The notes beneath the pieces were generated by a model, which did not search any database, was not told the origin of the DNA, and saw only the letters and a list, made by a program, of their open reading frames with translations. Made by a program: the position numbers and the translations under genes. Positions 1 through 8,881 of a DNA stretch of 64,000 nucleotides are shown piece by piece (within the stretch, counting starts at the first letter, position 1; each line of letters begins with the position of its first letter). The DNA is from Olavius algarvensis Delta 4 endosymbiont (GTDB lineage: Bacteria > Desulfobacterota > Desulfobacteria > Desulfobacterales > CAJINA01): assembly GCA_905176665.1 (NCBI GenBank), contig CAJINA010000231.1, forward strand, positions 31,776 through 95,775, written 5' to 3'.

Positions 1-312
1 CGGAATCAGGTGCAGGTGATAGTGCATGACCACCTGATTGACCTCCTTCCCGTTTAGCTGCATCACGGCGATGCCCACCGGTCCAAGCACCTTAAGCATG
101 GCAGTGGCGATTTTGATCGAGGCCTGGTGAATGGCGGTGATGTTCTTTTCAGAGATCTCCCACAGGTTTTCAGCGTGAGCTTTGGGGATGATCAGGGTGT
201 GTCCATCGGTAATCGGGTTGATATCCGCAAAAGCGTACACCCGTTCATCCTCATACACTTTTATACTGGGTATCTCCCCCTTTATGATCTTGCAGAAAAT
301 ACAGCCTTCCAT
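1..312 (-). CDS. HIT family (histidine triad) nucleotide-binding protein, C-terminus cut by window edge
   Basis: The minus-strand frame begins MEGCIFCKI at an ATG at 312 with AAGGAGG a few bases upstream, and runs off the left edge just after the histidine triad HYHLHLIP. HIT proteins of the Hint branch hydrolyse nucleoside phosphoramidates and related adenylates in the cytoplasm; the early CIFC pair is the usual start of that branch. All the conserved blocks expected before the triad are present (DINPITDGHTLIIPKAH in the middle), so only the short C-terminal tail is missing. It is followed, in its direction of transcription, by sequence outside the window. The family call is firm; the physiological substrate cannot be told from sequence. 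Confidence 0.93.
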   Translation of the reverse strand, partial: MEGCIFCKIIKGEIPSIKVYEDERVYAFADINPITDGHTLIIPKAHAENLWEISEKNITAIHQASIKIATAMLKVLGPVGIAVMQLNGKEVNQVVMHYHLHLIP

Positions 313-360
313 ATCTGGCCTCCTTGTGGCGTTTTGGATAGCATCTATACAACTATTTCT

Positions 361-596
361 AGCGGCTATCTAAAGATATGATTTTGGTCCAAGGTCCCGG
401 CTACGCCGGACAGGCAAGGCGGCCGTGGTCCCCCGCGTCGCGGGACTTCCCGCTTGATCTATTCCTCAATTGTGGGTCGCAACCAGAGGCGCCGCCGTAG
501 CCAGTGCCTTGCATGGTAAAGACTCTCGTATTTCAAGGAGTTGAACCGAGCGCCCAACGCCGAGATTGGCCAGAAGACATTTTGAGATAGCCTCTA
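361..596. repeat. Dispersed palindromic repeat, copy A (long form)
   Basis: This stretch shares several blocks with the repeats at 11285, 39069, 41640, 53456 and 55074: a left end resembling GAAGCTATCTCAAAAAA, the block AAGGCGGCCG, the block GAGCGCCCAACGCCGAG, and a right end TTTTGAGATAGCCTC. It carries the extra internal module of the long form (GCGGGACTTCCCGCTT, then ATCTATTCCTCAA and GTGGGTCGCAACCAGAG). Its right end supplies the TAG stop codon of aroB (594-596). No open frame in it looks coding. See the findings for the family. Confidence 0.85.
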
Positions 597-1622
597 TACG
601 AGCGCCCTTACCGATGCGTTCAACTCGGCAATGGAAATCTCTTCGATCCGGCAGCTGCCGATGGCATCCAGGAGCACGTAGTGGATGACGTCCTTTTCCT
701 TTTTCTTGTCCTTTGCCAGAGCGGCCACAATCTGGCCGGGATCAGCATCTACAATTGTCGGCAAACCCAGGTTCGCGAGCAGAGTGGTCAGGCGGACCGC
801 ATCTTCACTGGTAAGCAGGCCCCGTTTTTCGGAGATGGCCGCGGCCACGGCCATGCCCACGCTGACCGCCTCGCCATGCGGGATGCCGGTGGTCTTTTCG
901 ATGGCGTGGCCAACCGTATGCCCAAAATTGAGTTTGCGCCTTTCGCCGTGTTCCTTTTCGTCCCGGTTGACCACCGCCGCCTTGATTACCACCGAATCTG
1001 ATACGAGTTTCTCGATCACGGTCTTATCCAGGTCAACCGCCCTGCTGGCGTTCTCCTCAAGATAAGCAAACATCCGGGCATCTTCAATAGCGGCATGCTT
1101 CACAATTTCAGCCATGCCGCAGCGCACTTCAGCGACCGGCAGGCTTATCAGCAGGTCCAGGTCGCAGATCACGAAGTCCGGCTGGTTGAACACCCCGACC
1201 ATATTTTTGTAACCACCGAAGTTCACGCCATTTTTCCCGCCGACGCTGGCATCCACCTGCGCCAGCAGGGTTGTGGATACAAACCCGAATGGCACCCCCC
1301 GCATATAGGTGGAGGCAATAAAACCGGTGATGTCGCACACAATCCCGCCCCCGATTCCCAGAATAAAACTGGCCCGATCCGCCCCCGCCGTAATCAATTG
1401 CTCGAATACGGACGCCACAGTGTCCAGGGTCTTGATCTGCTCCCCGGTACCCAGGGAGATCACCTGGCCGGCAGGGAAAATGTGCGCGTACAAATTGGCA
1501 ACCACGGTATCGGTAATGATAAAGACCGGACTGTCCGGCAGGTAACGGCTGACATTTTGAATGGACTCGCCCACCAAAAGCGAGGATGTCCCGGTGCTGC
1601 CTTGGATGGTATGTTTAACCAT
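594..1622 (-). CDS. aroB: 3-dehydroquinate synthase
   Basis: AroB converts DAHP to 3-dehydroquinate, the second step of the shikimate pathway, using NAD and a divalent metal. The product of about 342 residues has the family landmarks in order: the NAD-binding glycine-rich GIGGGIVCDITGF, the segment TTLLAQVDASVGGKNGVN, then AEIVKHAAI, and the metal-ligand regions with NFGHTVGHAIE and GEAVSVGMA. I chose the ATG at 1622 (MVKHTIQ) because AGGAG lies six bases upstream; the frame is open to 1670, but the extra N-terminal residues are not family-like. The stop codon TAG coincides with the end of repeat copy A. It stands alone between the HIT gene and the Nudix gene, all on the minus strand. Confidence 0.96.
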   Translation of the reverse strand: MVKHTIQGSTGTSSLLVGESIQNVSRYLPDSPVFIITDTVVANLYAHIFPAGQVISLGTGEQIKTLDTVASVFEQLITAGADRASFILGIGGGIVCDITGFIASTYMRGVPFGFVSTTLLAQVDASVGGKNGVNFGGYKNMVGVFNQPDFVICDLDLLISLPVAEVRCGMAEIVKHAAIEDARMFAYLEENASRAVDLDKTVIEKLVSDSVVIKAAVVNRDEKEHGERRKLNFGHTVGHAIEKTTGIPHGEAVSVGMAVAAAISEKRGLLTSEDAVRLTTLLANLGLPTIVDADPGQIVAALAKDKKKEKDVIHYVLLDAIGSCRIEEISIAELNASVRALV

Positions 1623-1784
1623 ATACAACTCCTGCATGGCGGATGCCCTCGCAGCCGGCTGCGGCGCCATGCCTGTTCGTTTTGCAAATAGAATCTGTTT
1701 TACTGCGGCCTTTTCACGGCAATTTATGAATAAGCCTGCGTATTCATATAGTTATACAGGATGAAGCAAAATACTCAACCCTAA

Positions 1785-2633
1785 TTATCCGCGCGTTCCG
1801 GTCAGATACTCAGGCGTGAGACGACCGGGTACCACCGGCAAGCGGGTGAGTTGCGGGGGGATAAAGCCATAAACGAGTTCGAGAAACTGCAGGGCCATAC
1901 GCAGCGTGGCCCCCCAGAATATTTCCCGCCCCCCCTCCGGGTAGTGATGCAGGAAACAGGGCATAATCTTGATTTCCGGAGCGGCGCGGTCCGGAGCGGG
2001 TATGTCGATGGTCAGACGATACTGGGCATAGCGGTCCGCATCCAGCAAATGGCGCAGGGGAATGGGCACGATTTTCGCGACCTCCCAGTTTGGAAAAAAG
2101 CGCCGCTGCCATTTGACGCGGCAGACCAGGGGAAAAATACGCCGATTGAACAACACGAGATCCTGAGTCGGCAGCAGGCCCAGAAACTCGAGCCCCAGAG
2201 GGTTGAGGCGCATCTCTTCCAGCCCCTCGCGAAACGCGGTGGCCATGAGCAGGGGCAGCCGGTCGTTGGCATCCACCTGCTTCAACCTGGCCCAGTAGGA
2301 CCAGCGCCGCAGGGGTGACCCGGGGAGTTTGAGCAGCGCTGAGGCCGGACGATCCAGTGCGGGTGTGACACCGCCTCCGGGACAGCACAGGTCGCCCGGC
2401 TGTCGCACCCGGGCCGAACGTTTATTGAGAACCAGGCAGGGCTCGGGTCGCTGCCCGCGGTCGGAAGCATAATCCCCGACCAGAAACAGGATCACCGATG
2501 CCTGGCGGTAATCGAGTCCGGACTGGACATCCGCCAGGGCCTGGCGGCTGCTCGCATACAATGACCGGGACACTTCATGCGGCTTGAAGCGGCCGATCGC
2601 CGCCTGGGTATGCACTTTATAGGCAGCTTGCAT
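1785..2633 (-). CDS. Nudix hydrolase, CoA-pyrophosphatase-like, with expanded Nudix box
   Basis: The protein has a PGGG motif followed by REGLEEMRL, which are the two halves of a Nudix box, and resembles the branch that cleaves coenzyme A or nucleotide sugars. The two halves are separated by roughly 45 residues where the usual box has about 15, because of an inserted segment rich in Arg, Leu and Trp. The glutamates of REGLEEM needed for metal binding are kept. I start it at the ATG at 2633, four bases past the stop of the upstream acyltransferase; the open frame continues to 2705, but that would overlap the neighbour. Coupled translation with the acyltransferase is likely. The substrate is unknown. 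Confidence 0.8.
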   Translation of the reverse strand: MQAAYKVHTQAAIGRFKPHEVSRSLYASSRQALADVQSGLDYRQASVILFLVGDYASDRGQRPEPCLVLNKRSARVRQPGDLCCPGGGVTPALDRPASALLKLPGSPLRRWSYWARLKQVDANDRLPLLMATAFREGLEEMRLNPLGLEFLGLLPTQDLVLFNRRIFPLVCRVKWQRRFFPNWEVAKIVPIPLRHLLDADRYAQYRLTIDIPAPDRAAPEIKIMPCFLHHYPEGGREIFWGATLRMALQFLELVYGFIPPQLTRLPVVPGRLTPEYLTGTRG

Positions 2634-2637
2634 GGTA

Positions 2638-3324
2638 TTAGTCGTTGGCTCCCGGCCGACCGGTATCCGGATGCAGGGGATAACCCGAAAGGGCGGCCAT
2701 TTCACCCATGATCCGCATGAGCAGGCGCTCCGCGGGTTCTTGGGGTTGCTGATAGGTAACCCGGCCGATAGACACCCGGACCCGGATACGCCAGCCGTCC
2801 AGGCTGTAGCGAATACCCACCGGAATCAGCGGCATAGACAGGCGGGCCAGGATAAACCGCAGCATCCCGCTGTGTCCCGGTCCCATCTTTTTGCGAAAAT
2901 AGGTGCCCTCGGGGTACACAACCATCCCCTCCCCGTTTTCCAGCATCCGGATGGCAGACTGGAGATAGCGTCGGCTCTCCAGTGGTTTTTTGCGGTTCAG
3001 CGGAATACCGCCCAGGGCTTTGAACAACCGGTCCGTGAACCCGGTCTTGAAGAGCTCATGCTTGGCCACAAAATAGAGCTGCCGGGGCACCGCAAAGCCG
3101 GTGAAGGGAATATCTTCCCAGCGCTGGTGCTTGGGCAGCAGGATGAAGGCCCGGTCGCGGGGCAGGTTGCGTTCCCCGCTGACTTCTAACCGGAAGAAAG
3201 GCAACAGAAACAGTTTCAAAAGAAGCTTGACCACCAGGTAAGCCGCAGGGCTCCTTTTTACCGGAGCGACGCGCCTTTTTACTGTTTTGCGGCCCACCAT
3301 GGTATCTTTTTGTTTATTCTGCAT
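2638..3324 (-). CDS. Lysophospholipid acyltransferase family protein (PlsC-like)
   Basis: Residues carry the acyltransferase blocks HQRWED (HX4D catalytic motif), GGIPLNRKKP and VVYPEGTYF, in the normal order, so this is a 1-acylglycerophosphate-type acyltransferase acting at the inner membrane. A basic N-terminus is followed by a hydrophobic segment (YLVVKLLLKLFLLPFF) that would anchor it. The family usually runs 200-250 residues. The start is uncertain: ATG at 3324 is used here; an in-frame TTG at 3378 and an ATG at 3300 are alternatives, and none has a strong ribosome binding site. It is the first gene of a pair with the Nudix hydrolase. Confidence 0.85.
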   Translation of the reverse strand: MQNKQKDTMVGRKTVKRRVAPVKRSPAAYLVVKLLLKLFLLPFFRLEVSGERNLPRDRAFILLPKHQRWEDIPFTGFAVPRQLYFVAKHELFKTGFTDRLFKALGGIPLNRKKPLESRRYLQSAIRMLENGEGMVVYPEGTYFRKKMGPGHSGMLRFILARLSMPLIPVGIRYSLDGWRIRVRVSIGRVTYQQPQEPAERLLMRIMGEMAALSGYPLHPDTGRPGAND

Positions 3325-3552
3325 TCCCGAAACCCGTAAATTGCCGGTTACCTTATACCAATCCCGTTTTTTAAACAACCTGTCGCGATTCGTATGGGAG
3401 ACCTTTACCGGGGTTGATTCCGGTTTACAGGGATGTTAAGGAGGCATCTTTCAGGCGTATATACCGGAGCCGCTGCACACGGCACCTCTGTTCGGCGGGT
3501 ACTATTGCGGATACACGCCGGAAACCCAAATCCAGATACAGGACCCAAAGAC

Positions 3553-4788
3553 ATGCAATATGAAAATGACCGCTACACAATAGGGGGGATCGACGTTCGA
3601 GACATCTGCCGCGAATTCGGCACCCCGCTGTATGTCTACGACGCAGCCTACATCGCCGGGCAGGTGGCTCGCTTTAAAGCGGCCTTTGCCGGGGTACCGG
3701 CCTGGATCAAATATGCCTGCAAGGCCTGCTCCAACCTGGCCATTATCCAGCTCATGCGCAAGCTGGGCACCGGGCTGGACACCGTTTCGCCGGCGGAAAT
3801 CAAGCTGGGGCTGGCGGCCGGCTTTAAACCGGATGAAATTGTCTTTACCCCCAACTGCGTAGATTTTACGGAAATCGAACAGGCGGTGGAAACCGGCACC
3901 GTCATCAATATCGAGAGCATCTCCAGCCTGGAGAAGTTTGCCCGGAAATTCGGCGGTACCGTACCCATCTGTATCCGCCTGAACCCGAACATCTCCACCC
4001 AGGTCAATGCCGACAAAGTGGATTGGTGGCACAACCAGTCTAAATTCGGCATTTCCCGGTCCCAGTTGGATACCGTAAAGGCGTTGGAAGCCGCCTACGA
4101 CCTGAAAATCAACGGCGTCCACATTCACTCCAGTTCGGTCATCATGAGCCCGGACATCTTTACCGAGGGTGCCCGCACCGTTTTCGATATCGCAGCCGGC
4201 TTCAAGCACCTCGAGTTCGTTGATTTCGGCGGCGGACTAAAGGTGGATGTCGGTGACGGCAATCCGGTGATCGACCTGCCGGCCCTCGGCCAAACGCTGG
4301 AGAACCTGTACAGCGACTTTTGCGACCAGGTGGGACACCGGGTCGAGATCTGGTTCGAACCGGGACGCTTCCTGGTAGGCAACGCCGGCACGCTCTTTGC
4401 TGAATGCACCGTAATCAAGAAAAACGAGGCTGTCGATTTTGTCGGGGTCAACACGGGATTTAACCACCTGATCCGTCCGATGTTCTATGACGCCTATCAC
4501 GAAATCGTGAATGTCTCCAATCCGGCCGGCCCGGCGCACACCTATACCGTTGTCGGTAACCTCTGCGAAATCGACAACCTCGGCCAGGGCCGCCAACTCA
4601 GCGAAGTGCGCGAAAAAGACTTGATCGCCATTAAAAGTGCCGGTGCCTATGGATACGCAATGGCATCGAGCTACAACTCCCGCCCCCGTCCCGCCGAAGT
4701 ACTGGTCATGGATGGGCAAGCCCATCTCATCCGCAAGCGCGAAACCTACGCCGATATGATCCAGAATATGGTGCCGCTAGATTTATAG
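3553..4788 (+). CDS. lysA: Diaminopimelate decarboxylase
   Basis: LysA removes the D-carboxyl group of meso-diaminopimelate to give L-lysine, using pyridoxal phosphate. The PLP lysine lies in YACKACSN (about residue 57); further landmarks are HIHSSS, the phosphate-binding FGGGLKV, EPGRFLVG, the active-site cysteine in CEIDN and the C-terminal tyrosine in GAYGYAMAS. The product is about 411 residues, normal for the family. The ATG at 3553 (MQYEND) is preceded by AGGA; the frame is open from 3433, but the extra residues look non-coding. Related fold-III decarboxylases such as carboxynorspermidine decarboxylase are a less likely alternative. It is monocistronic, divergent from the acyltransferase-Nudix pair. 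Confidence 0.88.
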   Translation: MQYENDRYTIGGIDVRDICREFGTPLYVYDAAYIAGQVARFKAAFAGVPAWIKYACKACSNLAIIQLMRKLGTGLDTVSPAEIKLGLAAGFKPDEIVFTPNCVDFTEIEQAVETGTVINIESISSLEKFARKFGGTVPICIRLNPNISTQVNADKVDWWHNQSKFGISRSQLDTVKALEAAYDLKINGVHIHSSSVIMSPDIFTEGARTVFDIAAGFKHLEFVDFGGGLKVDVGDGNPVIDLPALGQTLENLYSDFCDQVGHRVEIWFEPGRFLVGNAGTLFAECTVIKKNEAVDFVGVNTGFNHLIRPMFYDAYHEIVNVSNPAGPAHTYTVVGNLCEIDNLGQGRQLSEVREKDLIAIKSAGAYGYAMASSYNSRPRPAEVLVMDGQAHLIRKRETYADMIQNMVPLDL

Positions 4789-4941
4789 CCCCGCCGATTT
4801 GCGAAAACAGGTTGTACAATTGCAAAAAGCGACTTATCATCTATGTCGTTATCTACGCACGGTTTAAAAGCCAAGCCAACCGACCGGCATCTATTCGGCC
4901 GGCAAGTCATTTTGTTATGAATTCATCAAGGAGGACGAAAC

Positions 4942-5703
4942 ATGCGGAGAAAGAGAACCGTACTTATTTCTATGGTCACGGCCCTGGCGTTGATCCTGGG
5001 TGCCGGCACGGCCCTGGCGGGCAACCCGAATCTTGTTTCCGATTTGGATTTGACCAAGGAGCAAATCCAGAAACTGGGCCAGGTGGTAGAATCGTTCAGT
5101 ACCAAAAAAATGGCCCTTGAAGCCAAGATCGACAAGGCCCGCATGGCGCTGGCCCAGGAACTGCGCAAAGGGGACAGATGGGACTCTGAGGCGAAAATCA
5201 AGGCCAGCTCCAAAATCGTCAACAAACATGTCAAGCAGCTGGCCTCTCTAGGCGGCGACCTGCTCAAGCTTAAGGTCGAGTATTTCCTGAAAGCCAAAGA
5301 TGTCTTCACCGATGATCAGCGCATGGTCATCCTCGGTGCCCTGACCGAATACGAAATGGCACTGCCGGACAGTTTTTCCTATTACCTGGAACTGGACCTG
5401 CCGGCAATGGACCTGGACCTGACCACCGCCCAGATCAAAAAACTGCTCAAATACCGGGCGGACATGGACATCCGGAATATCAAGTACGAGCTGGACCTGG
5501 AGTACAAGGTCCTTGACCTGCGGGCCGAGCTGCTGTCTCCCAAACGAAATCCCAAAACAATAAACCGGCTCATCACGGGCATCGCCGACATCGGCACCAA
5601 GATGATCGACAATAAGGTCGCCCACATCCTCAAGGCCAAGGATGTCCTGAACCTGGAACAGAAGATGGCCCTGTTTCACATGATGCTGATGGTCGCGCAG
5701 TAA
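4942..5703 (+). CDS. Periplasmic Spy/LTXXQ-like protein with two tandem repeats
   Basis: The first 26 residues form a clear Sec signal peptide ending ALA. The mature, helix-rich protein consists of two similar halves: LDLTKEQIQKL with a later FLKAKDVFTDDQRM, and LDLTTAQIKKL with a later ILKAKDVLNLEQKM. These LTxxQ-like motifs are what defines Spy/CpxP-type periplasmic chaperone or metal-sensor proteins, which normally carry one such unit of about 130 residues. Here the unit appears duplicated and fused. An AAGGAGG sits before the ATG and a strong terminator follows at 5725. The role as a chaperone is inference from the motif only. Confidence 0.75.
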   Translation: MRRKRTVLISMVTALALILGAGTALAGNPNLVSDLDLTKEQIQKLGQVVESFSTKKMALEAKIDKARMALAQELRKGDRWDSEAKIKASSKIVNKHVKQLASLGGDLLKLKVEYFLKAKDVFTDDQRMVILGALTEYEMALPDSFSYYLELDLPAMDLDLTTAQIKKLLKYRADMDIRNIKYELDLEYKVLDLRAELLSPKRNPKTINRLITGIADIGTKMIDNKVAHILKAKDVLNLEQKMALFHMMLMVAQ

Positions 5704-5724
5704 ACAGGTGCCGAACGGACGACT

Positions 5725-5755
5725 AAAAAGCCGCTCCTTACCGGGGCGGCTTTTT
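5725..5755 (+). terminator. Rho-independent terminator after the Spy-like gene
   Basis: AAAAAGCCGCTCC pairs with GGGGCGGCTTTTT around a five-base loop, with a run of five T in the 3' arm. It lies 22 bases after the stop codon. The A-rich left arm could let it work in both directions. Confidence 0.85.
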
Positions 5756-5839
5756 GAGGGGTCGGGCCGCCTGGCAGAGGCGCCATTCCAGCCCATTCAA
5801 AATTCATTAGAAATTCAAGCAGTTCCGCAACAAATCCGT

Positions 5840-5868
5840 TTGACAACCCCCCCTATCTTTAGTACATA
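5840..5868 (+). promoter_or_regulatory. Candidate sigma-70 promoter for pqiABC
   Basis: TTGACA at 5840-5845 and TACATA at 5863-5868 are separated by 17 bases. The pair lies about 110 bases before pqiA and after the terminator of the previous gene. Confidence 0.55.
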
Positions 5869-5976
5869 ATGAAAGGTCGGCCGGCAGTCGTCGATTTGCA
5901 AGTTCCCGGGCGCCATGCCCGCTGGCCTGAAACGTACTGATTGTTCCTAAAGTGCAAGCAACAGTGAATCCGATCC

Positions 5977-7215
5977 ATGGAAGCCAATACCCTCATCGCC
6001 TGTCACGATTGTGAACTGGTTCAGAAGATACCGCCGGTCCCTCTGCGGGGATCGGCACGGTGCCTCCGCTGTGGTGCCCTCCTGTATAAGCGCAAACCGG
6101 ACTGTATCGAGCCTACCCTGGCGCTGACCCTGGCCGGGATCGTGCTGTTCATCCTGATCAATATCTTTCCGTTCATTTCCTTTCGCATGGCCGGCCAGAT
6201 GGAAGAGACCACCCTGATTACCGGCATCAAGGTCTTCTTCGACCAGGGCTGGTGGCACGTGGGCCTGCTGGTTCTGTTGACCACCTTTATCGCGCCGGCC
6301 ATTCAGCTGCTGGGGCTTTTGTACATCCTGCTGCCCCTGCGGTTGGGCTGGATGGCGCCCGGTCTGCCGCGGGTTCTGCGCATCGTGCAGCGAACGGCGC
6401 CCTGGAGCATGATCGAGATTTTCATGCTGGGGATCCTGGTGACCGTCGTCAAGCTCACCAAGGACGGTGACCTGACGTACGGCATTTCCGTGTATGCCTT
6501 CATGGCGTTCACGTTTGTGATCGCCGCCATCATCACCACCTTCGACCCCCACCAGATCTGGAAAAAGTGGGATGCCGCCCGCCACATATCCGAGAAATGC
6601 CATTTCAACGCCGGCGGGGTGATCAGCTGCCGGACCTGCCACATGCTCTGCGGCGGTCTGGAAATAAGCGCCAAACTCAAATGCCCCCGCTGCGGGGCGC
6701 CCCTGCGGCGACGCAAAAAATTCAGCATCTCCCGCACCTGGGCGCTGGTGTTGACGGCGGCCATTTTTTACATCCCCGCGAATCTTTACCCCATCACCAA
6801 CATCATTTCCTTCGGTGATGAAAAAACCGATACCATCATGAGCGGGGTTATCTATTTTGTACAAGAGGGGATGTGGCACCTGGCCCTGATCATCTTCACG
6901 GCCAGCATCATGGTGCCCCTGTTGAAGCTGGTTCTATTATCTTTTCTGCTCATCAGCGTGCAGCGCAAATCGACCTGGCGCCCCAAAGACCGGACCCGTC
7001 TTTATCGCGTTACCGAGGCCATCGGCCGCTGGTCCATGGTCGATATTTTTGCTATAACCGTCCTGATCGCCCTGGTGAATCTTGGCCAGATAGCCACCGT
7101 CCAAGTAGAAGACGCGGCCATCTATTTCGCCGCCGTTGTCGTGATTACCATGTTTGCGGCCCTGACATTTGATCCCCGCTTGATCTGGGATACGGAGAAC
7201 AACTCACATGAGTGA
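5977..7215 (+). CDS. pqiA: PqiA/LetA-type integral membrane protein (two-domain)
   Basis: This is the inner-membrane partner of a PqiB/LetB-type MCE tunnel that moves lipid between inner and outer membranes. Two homologous halves each begin with a zinc-ribbon: C9-C12 with C29-C32, and a second set near residues 218-221 with 236-239. Each ribbon is followed by about four membrane segments, with the recurrent motifs FFDQGWWH and VQEGMWH and the WSM[IV][DE]IF block (APWSMIEIF, GRWSMVDIF). Length (412) matches E. coli PqiA and YebS. Its stop overlaps the start of pqiB by eight bases, so the three genes form one operon. The E. coli homologue is paraquat-inducible; no such control can be read here. 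Confidence 0.93.
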   Translation: MEANTLIACHDCELVQKIPPVPLRGSARCLRCGALLYKRKPDCIEPTLALTLAGIVLFILINIFPFISFRMAGQMEETTLITGIKVFFDQGWWHVGLLVLLTTFIAPAIQLLGLLYILLPLRLGWMAPGLPRVLRIVQRTAPWSMIEIFMLGILVTVVKLTKDGDLTYGISVYAFMAFTFVIAAIITTFDPHQIWKKWDAARHISEKCHFNAGGVISCRTCHMLCGGLEISAKLKCPRCGAPLRRRKKFSISRTWALVLTAAIFYIPANLYPITNIISFGDEKTDTIMSGVIYFVQEGMWHLALIIFTASIMVPLLKLVLLSFLLISVQRKSTWRPKDRTRLYRVTEAIGRWSMVDIFAITVLIALVNLGQIATVQVEDAAIYFAAVVVITMFAALTFDPRLIWDTENNSHE

Positions 7216-8881
7216 CGTGGAACAAGGAATCCCGATGGAATCTGACATCCCGACGGCCGATGTCCGCCAGCCCCGGAAACGACATATCTCCATTGTCTGG
7301 CTGATACCGGTTGTGGCCCTATGCATTGGCGGCTGGCTGGTCTACAAGGCCCTGTCGGAACAAGGCCCGACCATCACTATCACCTTCAAATCCGCCAAGG
7401 ACCTGGAAGCCGGAGAGACCCTCATCAAGTACAAAGAAGTCGATCTGGGCAAGGTCACCAAGATCGAACTCAGCGAAGATCTTTCCAGTGTCATCGTAAC
7501 CGCGGCCCTGGCCAAACATGCCGAAGCGTTTTTATCGGCCAATACGCGTTTCTGGGTGGTGCGGGCCCGGGTGGCCGCCCGCGGCGTTACCGGCCTGGGA
7601 ACGCTCTTTTCCGGGGCCTACATCACCCTTGATCCGGACCGCCCCGGCAATTTCGTCGAATCCTTTACTGGTCTTGAAGAGCCGCCCGCAGTGACAACGG
7701 ATGCCCCGGGCCGGGCCTTTTACCTGAAGGCCCTGCGCCGGGGGTCCATCGACACAGGCTCGCCGGTGCTGTACCGCCAGATAGAGGCCGGCCAGGTGGT
7801 GAACTACCACCTCTCTGGAGACGGCAAAATTATTACCCTGAAAGTGTTCGTCAACGCCCCCTATCACCACTTCGTATATGAGAATACCCGTTTCTGGAAC
7901 GTCAGCGGTATCGATTTCAAGCTGGACGCCCAGGGCCTTCGCATCGATACCGATTCAGTGGTCAGCCTGCTGATCGGCGGGATCTCGTTTGGAATCCCTC
8001 AGGGCGCCAAACCCGGTGCCCCGGCCAAGGAGAATGCGGACTTCATTCTCTACGACAACCTGGACAAGGCCCGCGAGACCGCTTACCTGGCTAAACAACG
8101 CTGGCTGATCTATTTCAATGAAACGGTCCGCGGGCTTACCCCGGGCGCACCGGTTGAAGTTCAGGGCATCCGGATCGGCCAGGTCCTGGATGTGGGTCTT
8201 GAGTTCGATGAACAGAATCAGGACTTTCGTATTCCGGTACTGGTTGAATTCGAACCGGAAAGAGTGTTCCCGAACGATGGTACCTTGACCGAAGATAAAC
8301 GCCGCCAGCTCATCGAGGGCCTGGTCAAACAGGGCTACCGCGCCCAGCTGGAGACCGGGAACCTGTTGACCGGACAGCTCATCATCACCATCAGCCACTT
8401 TCCGGATGCCCCCCCGGCAACCATAAACTGGCTGGGGCCGTACCCGGTATTTCCGACGATCCCAAAGACGATTCAACAGATCAAGGTGAAGGTGGCCCGC
8501 ATTATCGACCGCATGGACAAGATGCCCATCGAAGAGATTGGCCGCGACCTGCAGGCCGCAGCCAATGGCGCCCGGCGCCTGGTGGATTCGCCGGAATTAC
8601 CCCGGACCTTAAAAAATCTGGACGCTACCATCGAGGAAGCCCGGCTCATGATGAGCGACCTGCGCACGACCCTATCGCCCCAGTTGAGCGCAACCTTGGA
8701 AGAGGCGCGCCAGGCCATGGAAAATGCCAGTGAAATGATGAAAACCGACTCACCGCTGCAAATTCGGATGAAGACGGCCCTCGATGAAGTGGCCCGGGCC
8801 TCCCGATCACTAAGGCAGCTTATGGATTATCTGGAACGGCACCCGGAAGCAATAATCAGCGGGAAAGGAAAAGACGAATGA
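7208..8881 (+). CDS. pqiB: PqiB/LetB-type MCE (MlaD) domain protein
   Basis: PqiB-type proteins form hexameric stacked-ring tunnels across the periplasm for lipid transport. After a single membrane anchor (ISIVWLIPVVALCIGGWLVY, about residues 27-46) there are three MCE domains: one beginning near GPTITITFKSAKDLEAGETL, one near APGRAFYLKALRRGSIDTGSPVLYRQ and one near KQRWLIYFNETVRGLTPGAPV. A helical C-terminal region with TLKNLDATIEEARLMMSDLRTTL follows. The 557-residue length is close to E. coli PqiB (three MCE domains), not the longer seven-domain YebT. It overlaps pqiA and pqiC by a few bases on each side. Confidence 0.93.
   Translation: MSDVEQGIPMESDIPTADVRQPRKRHISIVWLIPVVALCIGGWLVYKALSEQGPTITITFKSAKDLEAGETLIKYKEVDLGKVTKIELSEDLSSVIVTAALAKHAEAFLSANTRFWVVRARVAARGVTGLGTLFSGAYITLDPDRPGNFVESFTGLEEPPAVTTDAPGRAFYLKALRRGSIDTGSPVLYRQIEAGQVVNYHLSGDGKIITLKVFVNAPYHHFVYENTRFWNVSGIDFKLDAQGLRIDTDSVVSLLIGGISFGIPQGAKPGAPAKENADFILYDNLDKARETAYLAKQRWLIYFNETVRGLTPGAPVEVQGIRIGQVLDVGLEFDEQNQDFRIPVLVEFEPERVFPNDGTLTEDKRRQLIEGLVKQGYRAQLETGNLLTGQLIITISHFPDAPPATINWLGPYPVFPTIPKTIQQIKVKVARIIDRMDKMPIEEIGRDLQAAANGARRLVDSPELPRTLKNLDATIEEARLMMSDLRTTLSPQLSATLEEARQAMENASEMMKTDSPLQIRMKTALDEVARASRSLRQLMDYLERHPEAIISGKGKDE

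Noticed and set aside
5947..6879. 310-codon open frame on the minus strand opposite pqiA
   Set aside because: Antisense shadow of a clear pqiA gene.
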